Shown: positions 56,291-64,000 of the stretch, in pieces | Layout of the letters: each line of letters begins with the position of its first letter | Position numbering within the stretch: position 1 is the stretch's first letter | From: Sphingobacteriales bacterium | GTDB lineage: Bacteria; Bacteroidota; Bacteroidia; Sphingobacteriales; Sphingobacteriaceae | NCBI GenBank assembly: GCA_015655115.1 | Contig: JAATFQ010000175.1 | Coordinates: 1-64,000, forward strand | Length of the DNA stretch: 64,000 nt | Direction of reading: 5' to 3' | Translations under genes and position numbers: made by a program | The notes under the pieces: model-generated | Seen by the model: only the letters and a program-made list of their open reading frames with translations | What the model was told of the DNA's origin: nothing | Database searches by the model: none

Positions 56291-57370
56291 ATGAACAATA
56301 CCGCACTAACCAATAAACACATTTCATTGGGCGCCAAAATGGTGCCATTCGCAGGCTACAATATGCCCGTTCAATACGAAGGTATTAACGCCGAACACGC
56401 TACAGTAAGAAAAAGCGTAGGTGTTTTTGATGTCAGCCATATGGGAGAATTTATCCTTAAAGGTGAAAATGCTTTAGATTTAATCCAAAGGGTCATCAGT
56501 AACGATGCTTCAAAATTATACGATGGAAAAGTACAATATGCGTACCTTCCCAATGAAGATGGCGGTATTGTAGACGATTTACTGGTATACAGGATCGATG
56601 AAAAAAGCTATATGCTTGTTGTCAATGCATCGAACATTGAAAAAGACTGGAACTGGATTCAAAAATTCAATACAAAAGGAGTGGAGATGCACAATATCTC
56701 TGATAAAACTTCTCTTTTAGCTATCCAGGGACCAAAAGCTGCAGAGGCATTGCAAAGTTTAACTAGCATCGACCTTGCTTCTATGGAATACTATAATTTC
56801 AAAAAAGGAACTTTTGCAGGTGTTGACAATGTGGTAGTTTCTGCTACAGGATATACTGGTGCAGGAGGGTTTGAGATTTATTGTGACAATGAGCATGCTG
56901 AGAAAGTTTGGGATGCTGTATTTGAAGCAGGAAAACCATTCAACATCAAACCTATTGGCCTGGGTGCACGTGATACACTCCGTTTAGAAATGGGTTTCTG
57001 TTTATATGGAAATGATATTGACGATACGAGTTCACCAATCGAAGCTGGTTTAGGCTGGGTAACAAAGTTTACCAAGACGTTTACCAATTCTGAAGCACTG
57101 CTGGCACAAAAAGAAGCTGGCGTGAAGCGTAAACTGGTTGGTTTCGAAATGATTGACCGAGGTATTCCCCGCCATGATTATGAGATTGTTGATGAGGCTG
57201 GCACCGTAATTGGAAAAGTAACTTCGGGTACTCAGTCTCCTTCGCTGCAAAAAGCAATCGGAATGGGTTATGTAGCTAAAGAACATGCTAAAGAAGGTGC
57301 TGACATCTTTATCCTGATCCGCAACAATAAGATCAAAGCTAAAATTGTAAAATTCCCTTTTTATAAATAA
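56291..57370 (+). CDS. gcvT: Aminomethyltransferase (glycine cleavage T protein)
   Basis: 359 residues. Landmarks include [31 protein letters not shown] and [12 protein letters not shown], plus [20 protein letters not shown]. GcvT transfers the methylene group from the lipoyl-bound intermediate to tetrahydrofolate. The P and H proteins are not in the window. comB follows after 14 bp. Confidence 0.97.
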   Translation: MNNTALTNKHISLGAKMVPFAGYNMPVQYEGINAEHATVRKSVGVFDVSHMGEFILKGENALDLIQRVISNDASKLYDGKVQYAYLPNEDGGIVDDLLVYRIDEKSYMLVVNASNIEKDWNWIQKFNTKGVEMHNISDKTSLLAIQGPKAAEALQSLTSIDLASMEYYNFKKGTFAGVDNVVVSATGYTGAGGFEIYCDNEHAEKVWDAVFEAGKPFNIKPIGLGARDTLRLEMGFCLYGNDIDDTSSPIEAGLGWVTKFTKTFTNSEALLAQKEAGVKRKLVGFEMIDRGIPRHDYEIVDEAGTVIGKVTSGTQSPSLQKAIGMGYVAKEHAKEGADIFILIRNNKIKAKIVKFPFYK

Positions 57371-57384
57371 TACGCTTTCTCTAC

Positions 57385-58098
57385 ATGCAAAGAAAAATAG
57401 AAGTCTGCCTTACGCCTGCTCTTATAAATTTATATACGATCACAGAAAGTATCGTTGTGGTAATTGATATTTTAAGGGCTACCTCTTCCATAGTTTATGG
57501 AATAGACAATGGTGCAGAGGCAATTATTCCTGTCGCCCAGGTTGAAGAGTGCCTAACCTATGCCGATAAAGGGTTCTTACTGGCCGCAGAAAGAAACGGG
57601 GAGGTTGTTGCCGGGTACGACTTTGGCAATTCTCCATTCTCCTACACGCCTGATAAAGTCGCAGGTAAGACAGTAGTACTTACTACCACAAACGGTACAA
57701 AGGCTTTACATCTCGCCAGGAAGGCCCATCAGGTAGTTATAGGTTCATTCCTCAATCTGGAATCTTTGTGCAGCTGGTTAAAAACGCAGGACAGAGATAT
57801 TTTGTTACTTTGTGCAGGATGGAAAGACCAGTTTAACCTGGAAGATACCATTTTTGCAGGTGCTGTTGTTCAGCAGTTACGTTCTTCATTTGTCTTATCT
57901 GATGATGCGAGTGTCGCTGCCGAAGATCTATATATTCTTGCTAAAGATAACTTAAGGGCCTACGTTGGTAAATCTTCACATAGCAATAGGATGGTAGCGC
58001 TGAATATTGAAGAAGACGTACAGTTCTGCCTGCAATTAAATATTTGTACTGCAATACCGGTACTTGTTGGCGATAGTTTAGTGGCTTTAAAAAAATAG
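57385..58098 (+). CDS. comB: 2-phosphosulfolactate phosphatase family protein
   Basis: 237 residues of the ComB family: VVVIDILRATSSIVYGIDNGA, LAAERNGEVVAGYDFGNSP, TNGTKALHLA and LLCAGWKDQFNLEDTIFAG. In methanogens ComB makes sulfolactate in coenzyme M synthesis. Bacteria without coenzyme M carry homologues whose substrate is not settled. It is directly downstream of gcvT, and no other coenzyme M or sulfonate gene is present here. Confidence 0.88.
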   Translation: MQRKIEVCLTPALINLYTITESIVVVIDILRATSSIVYGIDNGAEAIIPVAQVEECLTYADKGFLLAAERNGEVVAGYDFGNSPFSYTPDKVAGKTVVLTTTNGTKALHLARKAHQVVIGSFLNLESLCSWLKTQDRDILLLCAGWKDQFNLEDTIFAGAVVQQLRSSFVLSDDASVAAEDLYILAKDNLRAYVGKSSHSNRMVALNIEEDVQFCLQLNICTAIPVLVGDSLVALKK

Positions 58099-58229
58099 AA
58101 ATATTTCACTTCAGAATGATTTGTAAATACCAGACCATATAGAACAGATTATTTAAAATAGATCATTTAAACGCGCCATTTAAAGCTGACGATTTGAAAT
58201 GATCCCTAAACCGGTTATATATCTATTTG

Positions 58230-58276
58230 TGCTGATTATATGAAACAACTCCTTTATGGTATTCATATAATCAGCA
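58230..58276. terminator. 15-bp perfect hairpin between comB and patatin
   Basis: TGCTGATTATATGAA pairs exactly with TTCATATAATCAGCA across a 17-nt loop, then a T run on the + strand. It probably ends the comB transcript. Confidence 0.7.
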
Positions 58277-58311
58277 TTTTTATATCTCTATTTTAAGTTC
58301 GGTTAATCAGC

Positions 58312-59091
58312 TCAGCGATTAATCAGGCCAGTCAAGATCGGATTATTATTGATAGTCCTCAGGGTTTCCTCATAAGCAAGCCAATAAATAATTTCCGCTT
58401 TTTTAGTGTCGAATGTACTGATTTCGCCCATGCCCTTAGGCTCAATCAGGATATTACAGAAAGCTGCTTTCTGTTCCACATCTTTATTAACAGACATCAC
58501 ACCTGCTCTTGCTATCAATGAAGTAATATTTGTGATCTTTTGAATAGGTTTTAGATGATTGCAGGATGAGCCGATGATAAAATCACAATTATTCAATAAG
58601 GGCTCTACCGGAAAATTATTGAGGACCCCGCCGTCAACATACATCTGGTTATCGATCATGATAGGCCTGAATATGCCGGGAATACAGCTTGATGCCAGAA
58701 TCGCTCTGATCAATGGTCCTTTTGTAAAATAGACAAGCCTGCCTTCACTAAAATTTGTGGCTGCAATGGTAAGTGGGATTTTCAGATTCTCAATTTGATC
58801 ATCCGGGAAATATTCCTTCAGTAAGTTAGCTGTATTTTCTATGTTAATGAGGCCAAGCGAGCCGACAGCAGGCCTGATAAAGCGGAGGAGTTTAGCTTTT
58901 ATAAAGATCTTCAGTCCTTCTTCAGGGTCAATCCCTGCTGCATAGAAGGCACCGGCAATAGAGCCGGCACTTGTGCCGCTGATATGGCTAAATGTTATGC
59001 CGGCATTGATAAATGCTTTTAAGACGCCTAAGTGGGCGATGCCCCTAATGCCACCGCCAGATAATACAATCCCTACTTTCGTTGTCTCCAT
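58312..59091 (-). CDS. Patatin-like phospholipase (RssA type)
   Basis: 259 residues with the Ser/Asp catalytic dyad: nucleophile Ser41 in GTSAG, oxyanion loop GGGIRG at 12-17, and Asp153 in DGGVLNNFP. No signal peptide is present. It resembles the RssA group of patatin-like acyl hydrolases; the lipid substrate is unknown. It begins 17 bp after gldB on the same strand. Confidence 0.93.
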   Translation of the reverse strand: METTKVGIVLSGGGIRGIAHLGVLKAFINAGITFSHISGTSAGSIAGAFYAAGIDPEEGLKIFIKAKLLRFIRPAVGSLGLINIENTANLLKEYFPDDQIENLKIPLTIAATNFSEGRLVYFTKGPLIRAILASSCIPGIFRPIMIDNQMYVDGGVLNNFPVEPLLNNCDFIIGSSCNHLKPIQKITNITSLIARAGVMSVNKDVEQKAAFCNILIEPKGMGEISTFDTKKAEIIYWLAYEETLRTINNNPILTGLINR

Positions 59092-59108
59092 CTTTTCAAG
59101 ATATGTAT

Positions 59109-60137
59109 TTATTTTGGTTTGTACTTTGCTGTACTCAATATTTTCTGTGCATCCTGATCGTCCATTAATTGCTGTAATGATATTTCAGGATGTTCATTCA
59201 TATATTTCCGCACAATCTGCCAGCCTATCCATATGCCTAATTTAGGAGCGGATTCATTTTTCTCCCCTAGTCCGGGCGTAAATGGGGCTTCACTTACATA
59301 CATCTGTATTTTCTGGAAGTCTGTTTCAAACAGGAGGTCATTTTGCATGAAGTAGGACCATATATCGCCTTCAAAAGTTTTGCACCAGGTAAGCTGTTTC
59401 TCTGTATACCCGATTTTAACGGTATCAGGAACATTGTCATCCAATACTTTGTCCATGAAATAAAGGATTTTTCCATTTTCAATCATCTTGGCCAGCAACG
59501 AACGGTTTTCATCCTTTTGTGGAAAAAGTTCTTCCCTGGCATAGGTTTCCACGAGGCGCGGAACAATATATTCAGGGGCAAACCTTCTGGATAGGTATAG
59601 TGGAACACTTTTAACAATAGCAGGGTAGAACCTGCTGTTCCTGCCAAGGAACATATCGAGGCCTATGCCCATATAATTATCCCCTATGGGGGTTTGTACA
59701 GAGAATCCGGATATAAAAGAAATGAAGCGGGGCACTCTGGCTTTCGGATAATAGTACAGGATATATTTGAACGACTGGTTCAGTGCCTGCCCTGTAGGTT
59801 TCATATCTTTAAAAACACTGTCAACATCATGGTTCAGGTCTGCGTAAGCCTGGTCTTTATATAAGGTAGCGAGTATTTGCTGATCAGTATAACTCACATT
59901 GCCAACCATGCGGTGAACATAATCGTCATAAAAAGCACCATACTTTTTCTTCAGTATCAGGTCTGTTTGTACAAGACCATCAGACTTGCCTTTATATAGG
60001 TCCTGATCAAATCTTTCAATTTTTATATCCGGGTTTATCCCCTCAACATTAGGCGTCTTGCCTTGTTTACATGAAAAAAATGTGGCTATACACAGAAAAA
60101 ATAGATAAATTTGGTAATATTTTACGTTATCAATCAT
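59109..60137 (-). CDS. gldB: Gliding motility lipoprotein GldB
   Basis: 342 residues. The lipoprotein signal ends FFSC. The mature protein carries the GldB family patterns (IKIERFDQDLYKG; FISGFSVQTPIGDNYMGIGLDMFLGRNSRFY; PGLGEKNESAPKLGIWIGWQIVRKYM). GldB is needed for gliding and type IX secretion function in Flavobacterium; its biochemical role is not established. A -7 element (TATATTTG) lies only 7 bp before the start codon, so the leader would be nearly absent. Confidence 0.88.
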   Translation of the reverse strand: MIDNVKYYQIYLFFLCIATFFSCKQGKTPNVEGINPDIKIERFDQDLYKGKSDGLVQTDLILKKKYGAFYDDYVHRMVGNVSYTDQQILATLYKDQAYADLNHDVDSVFKDMKPTGQALNQSFKYILYYYPKARVPRFISFISGFSVQTPIGDNYMGIGLDMFLGRNSRFYPAIVKSVPLYLSRRFAPEYIVPRLVETYAREELFPQKDENRSLLAKMIENGKILYFMDKVLDDNVPDTVKIGYTEKQLTWCKTFEGDIWSYFMQNDLLFETDFQKIQMYVSEAPFTPGLGEKNESAPKLGIWIGWQIVRKYMNEHPEISLQQLMDDQDAQKILSTAKYKPK

Positions 60138-60144
60138 TGTATAG

Positions 60145-60152
60145 CAAATATA
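60145..60152 (-). promoter_or_regulatory. -7 element before gldB
   Basis: On the - strand TATATTTG fits TAnnTTTG. Its distance from the ATG implies a very short leader. No TTG lies at the right -33 spacing. Confidence 0.4.
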
Positions 60153-60329
60153 AAAAGTTGTAAGATCAAACCACCATCAGCAAGTGGTTATAATCCAAAA
60201 CAAACACAGTTTTAATCGCTTTTTAACATATAGTCTGAATTCAGGGAATAAACATTCTGAATGCAATATGCTGAGCGTAAATATCTTGAGGTATAAAGTA
60301 AATAAAGAATAATTGAAAATCAATATATA

Positions 60330-61001
60330 ATGATGAAACACATTTTTACGGGATTACTATTACTTATTTTAACAGGCAGTGCCTTTGCTCAATATAATCA
60401 GAGACCAAATTATGGCTTTAGGTTAGGCCTTACTGCCTCTCCAACTATTGGATGGGCAAAGCCCGAAACCGGAAAAAGCAATGGTGTCAATCTTGGCTTT
60501 TCTTATGGCCTGCTGGCCGATTTCAACTTCGCGGAAAACTATAGTTTTTCAACGGGCTTAACGATCACAACAATCAATGGAAGGACTACTGAGATCAATC
60601 CGAGTCCTTATGCTACAGGAGTAACTGAGCCCACAGCATACGATTTAAAATATATGCTGCAGTATGTAGAGATTCCATTTACCTTAAAGCTGAAAACTGA
60701 TAAGGTTGAAGGTATGCGCTGGTATGGACAGTTTGGCCTGTCGAACGACTTCAACATTGGTGCAAGGCAGGATGTTGAGCTTAATGGAAAGAGTGTGGCG
60801 AAAGATATAGGGGTTAAGAAAGACATTAACTTTTACCGTGCCGGACTGATTATTGGCGGGGGAGTAGAATACGATGTTGCCCGAAGTACAAGTGTCGCTG
60901 CCGGGCTAACATTCAACAATGGTTTTACCGATATATCTGACGATAAAAACAGAAGCGTACGCAACCATTACCTGGGCATAACTTTAGGAGTTTTCTTTTA
61001 A
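60330..61001 (+). CDS. Outer membrane beta-barrel (porin-family) protein
   Basis: 223 residues with a signal peptide (ending FAQ). The mature protein shows alternating strand patterns typical of an 8-stranded barrel (YGFRLGLTASPTIGW, LGFSYGLLADFNFAENYSFSTGL, LKYMLQYVEIPFTLKLKT, YLGITLGVFF). It matches the PorT/porin family of Bacteroidota. nadE follows after 6 bp. No specific substrate is inferred. Confidence 0.87.
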   Translation: MMKHIFTGLLLLILTGSAFAQYNQRPNYGFRLGLTASPTIGWAKPETGKSNGVNLGFSYGLLADFNFAENYSFSTGLTITTINGRTTEINPSPYATGVTEPTAYDLKYMLQYVEIPFTLKLKTDKVEGMRWYGQFGLSNDFNIGARQDVELNGKSVAKDIGVKKDINFYRAGLIIGGGVEYDVARSTSVAAGLTFNNGFTDISDDKNRSVRNHYLGITLGVFF

Positions 61002-61007
61002 CAAATT

Positions 61008-62648
61008 ATGAAGATAGCATTAGCACAACTCAATTACCATATCGGTAATTTTGAAAGCAATACAAAAAAGATAATTGAGCATATCGCATTAGCTAAGGCA
61101 GATGGGGCAGACCTGGTTGTGTTTGCAGAGCTTGCAGTATGCGGTTATCCTCCGCGCGATTTTCTAGAGTTCGAAGAGTTTATCTCGCTCTGTGAGGATG
61201 CAGCAAAGGAAATTGCAGCACATTGTATAGGTATTGCCTGTATTGTAGGGCTGCCGGTAAAAAACGAACAGATTGCCGGTAAGGATCTGTACAATGCCGC
61301 CTATTTTATTGAAGATGGAGAGGTGAAAGCGATTGCCAAAAAAGCATTGCTGCCTAACTATGATGTATTTGATGAGTACCGTTATTTTGAGCCTGCCACA
61401 CAGTTTAGCTGTATAGATTTTAAGGGAACAAAGATCGCCCTGACTATCTGTGAAGACCTGTGGAATATCAATAATAATCCTTTATATGTTTCCAATCCTA
61501 TGGATGTGCTGATCACAGAAAATCCTGATGTGATGATCAATATTGCGGCTTCACCATTTTCTTATCAGCATGATGATGAACGTCTGGCGGTGCTCTCCGG
61601 AAATGCAAAAAAATATCGGCTTCCATTGTTGTATGTAAACCAGGTGGGTTCACAAACTGAGATCATCTTTGACGGCGGATCTATGGTCTTCGATAAGGAA
61701 GGTAACCTGCTGGATGAAATGCATTATTTTAAGGAGCATTTAAGGGTGTATGAGCTACTCGACCATAAAATACAGGGATATACCCCGATAATACATAAAG
61801 ATGCGTCAGATGTTGCGCAAATCCACGACGCATTGGTATTGGGTATCACGGATTATTTTAGTAAGTCGGGTTTTTCCAAAGCAGTTTTAGGCTTGTCAGG
61901 AGGGATAGATTCCGCCATTGTATGTGCTTTGGCCTGCCGCGCGCTTGGCCCCGAAAACGTAATGGCGGTATTGATGCCTTCAAAATACTCTTCGGACCAT
62001 TCTATTAAAGATGCGCTGGACCTGGTAGAAAACTTTGGCTGTAAACATGAAATTATTTCTATTGCTGCTGCGGCTGATGCATTTGACAGTATGATGGCCG
62101 GAGCTTTTGATGGCCTTCCTTTTAATTTAACGGAAGAAAATATACAGGCACGCAGCAGGGGGATAGTGGTGATGGCGATGTCTAATAAGTTCGGCTATAT
62201 TCTTCTAAATACGTCTAATAAAAGCGAGTGTGCAGTAGGATACGGTACACTGTATGGTGATATGTGCGGTGCAATCGGTGTTATCGGCGACGTATATAAA
62301 ACACAGATTTATGAACTGGCTCATTATATCAATAAAGATAGGGAGGTCATTCCTGAGAATACAATTGTAAAACCACCGTCTGCAGAACTTAGGCCGGGAC
62401 AGAAGGATTCGGACTCATTGCCGGATTACGATATACTGGATGCTATCCTTTATCAGTTTATAGAGCTTAAGAAAAGCTCTTCAGCGATTATCGCTTTAGG
62501 GTATGAGGAGGCTTTGGTAAAAAGGATTATGAAAATGGTCAATGCGGCTGAGTTTAAGCGTTACCAGACGCCGCCGATTTTACGGGTGTCGCCCAAGGCT
62601 TTCGGCATGGGGCGGAGGATGCCGATTGTCGGCAAGTACTTAGCATAA
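61008..62648 (+). CDS. nadE: Glutamine-dependent NAD+ synthetase
   Basis: 546 residues: an N-terminal nitrilase-type glutaminase domain with the triad Glu41 (VFAELAVCG), a Lys near 111 and Cys148 (TICEDLW), and a C-terminal ammonia-dependent NAD synthase with the PP-loop LSGGIDSAI (Ser297). It amidates nicotinic acid adenine dinucleotide using glutamine. The length is normal for the two-domain form. It follows the barrel gene by 6 bp. Confidence 0.97.
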   Translation: MKIALAQLNYHIGNFESNTKKIIEHIALAKADGADLVVFAELAVCGYPPRDFLEFEEFISLCEDAAKEIAAHCIGIACIVGLPVKNEQIAGKDLYNAAYFIEDGEVKAIAKKALLPNYDVFDEYRYFEPATQFSCIDFKGTKIALTICEDLWNINNNPLYVSNPMDVLITENPDVMINIAASPFSYQHDDERLAVLSGNAKKYRLPLLYVNQVGSQTEIIFDGGSMVFDKEGNLLDEMHYFKEHLRVYELLDHKIQGYTPIIHKDASDVAQIHDALVLGITDYFSKSGFSKAVLGLSGGIDSAIVCALACRALGPENVMAVLMPSKYSSDHSIKDALDLVENFGCKHEIISIAAAADAFDSMMAGAFDGLPFNLTEENIQARSRGIVVMAMSNKFGYILLNTSNKSECAVGYGTLYGDMCGAIGVIGDVYKTQIYELAHYINKDREVIPENTIVKPPSAELRPGQKDSDSLPDYDILDAILYQFIELKKSSSAIIALGYEEALVKRIMKMVNAAEFKRYQTPPILRVSPKAFGMGRRMPIVGKYLA

Positions 62649-62723
62649 AGATTTTGTAAAAGATCATCCTGCGTAAAAAAGATAAGCCAGGGATTTAATT
62701 AAAGATGAACTGAAGAGTTTTTC

Positions 62724-62777
62724 ATCCATTGCAGTTGAGTTGCGGGATCATTGAATTTGAGCTAATCTGCAATGGAT
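62724..62777. repeat. 11-bp inverted repeat
   Basis: ATCCATTGCAG (62724-62734) is the exact reverse complement of CTGCAATGGAT (62767-62777), with a 32-nt spacer. No T run follows, so it is not an obvious terminator. Confidence 0.5.
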
Positions 62778-62843
62778 TTACCAGGTTTCTTTCTATTTGG
62801 TTTGCCCCTGTACCTGATACGTGTGGTGGAAGATCATCTTTAA

Positions 62844-62922
62844 AAAAAGACTGTGTCCTGTTTGCAGGCCTTGGCCCTTTTCTTCAAAGGGGCGTAGTCG
62901 GCAAACAGGATACAGTCTTTTT
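62844..62922. terminator. Long hairpin with nested stem (22-bp outer arms)
   Basis: The outer arms at 62844-62865 and 62901-62922 pair over 22 bp with one G.U. A second stem GCCCTTTT/AAAGGGGC sits inside the loop. A and T tracts flank it, as in a bidirectional terminator between nadE and lnt. Confidence 0.65.
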
Positions 62923-62989
62923 ATACAAAATCTTTATGAATCCTGCCAGTCAGACCTAACAGTCAATCCGGCTGGTTTACCCAATCAGA

Positions 62990-64000
62990 TCAACCTTTAA
63001 CAGTTTGTTTCTTCCTGAAAAAAGTAAAATATGGAATAAACAATGCAAGTACAATTCCGGCAAGGCATAGCAGTTGCGCGATAATATCGCCACTTTTCGC
63101 GTACAGTGTAAGCTTGTCGTTCAGGTTAATATCCATTTTAAGTGCATCACGCGTCCACCATTTAGAAGCTTTAATCACATCGCCACGCTGGTTAATAAAA
63201 CCCGAAATCCCTGTGTTTGCCGAGCGTACCACCCATCTGCGTGTTTCAATAGCCCTCAGTTTAGCATACATGAAATGCTGGTCTTTGCCCGAAGTATTCC
63301 CCCACCATCCGTCATTGGTGATAATCGCAATAAACTGTGCACCATCCCTTACAGATTCAGCAATCCAGCTTCCCCATAAAGACTCATAGCAGATCACGGG
63401 GGCAACACCCACGCCGCTCTGCGAGTAAAACACACCCGGTTTATCCTGCCATCCCCAGCCAGAAACTGTACCACCCAGTCCCGCGAAAACCGGTGCCAGG
63501 AAAGACAGCGTTTTAGGGAAAGGCATTTTCTCCACTCCTGGTACCAGTTTAGATTTATGGTAAAACTGTACATTGGCAGAATTTTCCACCTGCATGGCCG
63601 AGTTAAAGTTATCGTAGAAAGTACTGCTATTGCCATCTTGTTTGGCAGACAATGTCTTCTTCTCCGTATAAAATTTGACACTTTCGATTCCCGTGATCAG
63701 CGTTCCGTTTTTGTATTTACTTAAAAACTGCTGTGCAAAAAGATACTCACCCGTGCTGCGGATGTGGTCCTCATCAGCATAACTTGGAATAGCCGTTTCA
63801 GGCCATATAAAATATTCAGTATTCACCTGTGCTACTGAGTCCGACAAATGTGTGAGTGTGCGTAGCTGTTCTGCCGGGGTAATGCCGCCATTTTTCTCAT
63901 AAGGGTCGATGTTAGGCTGCACAACAATAACATTCACAGGCATAGATTTTTCTTCATAGCCGTAATACTTAATCAGTGAAATTCCGATTGGGATAATTAC
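62990..64000 (-). CDS. lnt: Apolipoprotein N-acyltransferase, C-terminal part (partial)
   Basis: The frame stays open to the window edge (upstream residues VIIPIGISLIKYYGYEEKS before the Met at 63943), so the 5' end lies outside. The part seen is the nitrilase-like catalytic domain: Glu in FIWPETAIPSY, Lys in FYHKSKLVPGVEKMPF, Cys in VICYESLWGSW, and a C-terminal membrane helix (about 285-315). Lnt adds the third acyl chain to lipoproteins in the inner membrane, which this window's many lipoproteins would need. Confidence 0.92.
   Translation of the reverse strand, partial: VIIPIGISLIKYYGYEEKSMPVNVIVVQPNIDPYEKNGGITPAEQLRTLTHLSDSVAQVNTEYFIWPETAIPSYADEDHIRSTGEYLFAQQFLSKYKNGTLITGIESVKFYTEKKTLSAKQDGNSSTFYDNFNSAMQVENSANVQFYHKSKLVPGVEKMPFPKTLSFLAPVFAGLGGTVSGWGWQDKPGVFYSQSGVGVAPVICYESLWGSWIAESVRDGAQFIAIITNDGWWGNTSGKDQHFMYAKLRAIETRRWVVRSANTGISGFINQRGDVIKASKWWTRDALKMDINLNDKLTLYAKSGDIIAQLLCLAGIVLALFIPYFTFFRKKQTVKG

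Larger units (their letters stand above)
62649..62989. other. Intergenic region with two hairpins between nadE and lnt
   Basis: A stretch of 341 bases without a supported gene (the 76-aa ORF at 62729-62959 is a chance reading through hairpin arms). It contains one hairpin at 62724-62777 and a larger one at 62844-62922. I see no -7 promoter or tRNA-like structure. It could hold terminators for both convergent genes, a small RNA, or a mobile hairpin repeat. Confidence 0.6.

Noticed and set aside
62729-62959. 76-residue ORF between nadE and lnt
   Set aside because: It reads through both hairpin regions, lacks any recognisable motif or start signal, and its composition looks random.

Overview
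The window looks like a chromosomal stretch from a Bacteroidota bacterium, most likely the Sphingobacteriaceae (Pedobacter-like). The reasons are the alternative complex III/oxidase operon, the GldKLMN type IX secretion block with SprE and GldB homologues, an ATP synthase operon without the beta and epsilon genes, TAnnTTTG-type -7 promoter elements, weak Shine-Dalgarno sites with several TTG starts, and moderate GC content. I see no rRNA or tRNA genes, CRISPR array, insertion sequence, prophage or plasmid function. This is mostly core genome.

Layout. 1-7419: alternative complex III (actB partial, actC-F) running straight into cytochrome oxidase subunits II and I, ending at a hairpin. 7540-14937: oxidase maturation and small subunits (ctaA, ctaB, two subunit III-type proteins, subunit IV, a cysteine-free SCO homologue, DUF420, a CxxC membrane protein), then DUF983, DUF2461 and an OmpA-type lipoprotein. 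15144-17830 (-): rfbC, DUF4286 and a TPR protein. 18031-22297: an S9-peptidase-like lipoprotein that lacks its catalytic Ser and His, followed directly by a sensor kinase and a response regulator. 22436-26341 (-): VWA protein, MoxR/ChlI-like AAA+ ATPase, membrane metallophosphoesterase. 26427-28289 (-): two tandem JmjC/cupin-8 proteins, one broken by a 1-base frameshift. 28550-31579: hemW (-), then DUF4271 and hemD (+). 31771-36554: gldKLMN. 36608-43404 (-): uvrC, penicillin-binding protein 1A, SprE/PorW-like TPR lipoprotein. 43509-49275: ATP synthase operon (two small membrane proteins, then a, c, b, delta, alpha, gamma). 49386-58098: P4-type acid phosphatase, small membrane protein, ruvC (-), flippase-like protein, GT2, orphan OppC-type permease, rnhB, GT4, gcvT, comB. 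58312-60137 (-): patatin and GldB. 60330-64000: beta-barrel protein, nadE and the 3' part of lnt (-).

How the genes fit together. The first 13 kb encode a quinol-to-oxygen electron transfer branch and its heme A and copper maturation, and the ATP synthase operon uses the resulting proton gradient. GldKLMN, SprE and GldB belong to type IX secretion and gliding, and lnt matures the many lipoproteins seen here. The best candidates for something undescribed are the triad-less S9 lipoprotein with its two-component system (18031-22297), the SCO homologue with no cysteine (11270-11977) beside a small CxxC protein, and the VWA/AAA+/phosphoesterase operon. All six convergent gene junctions carry a hairpin, some with unusually long perfect stems.
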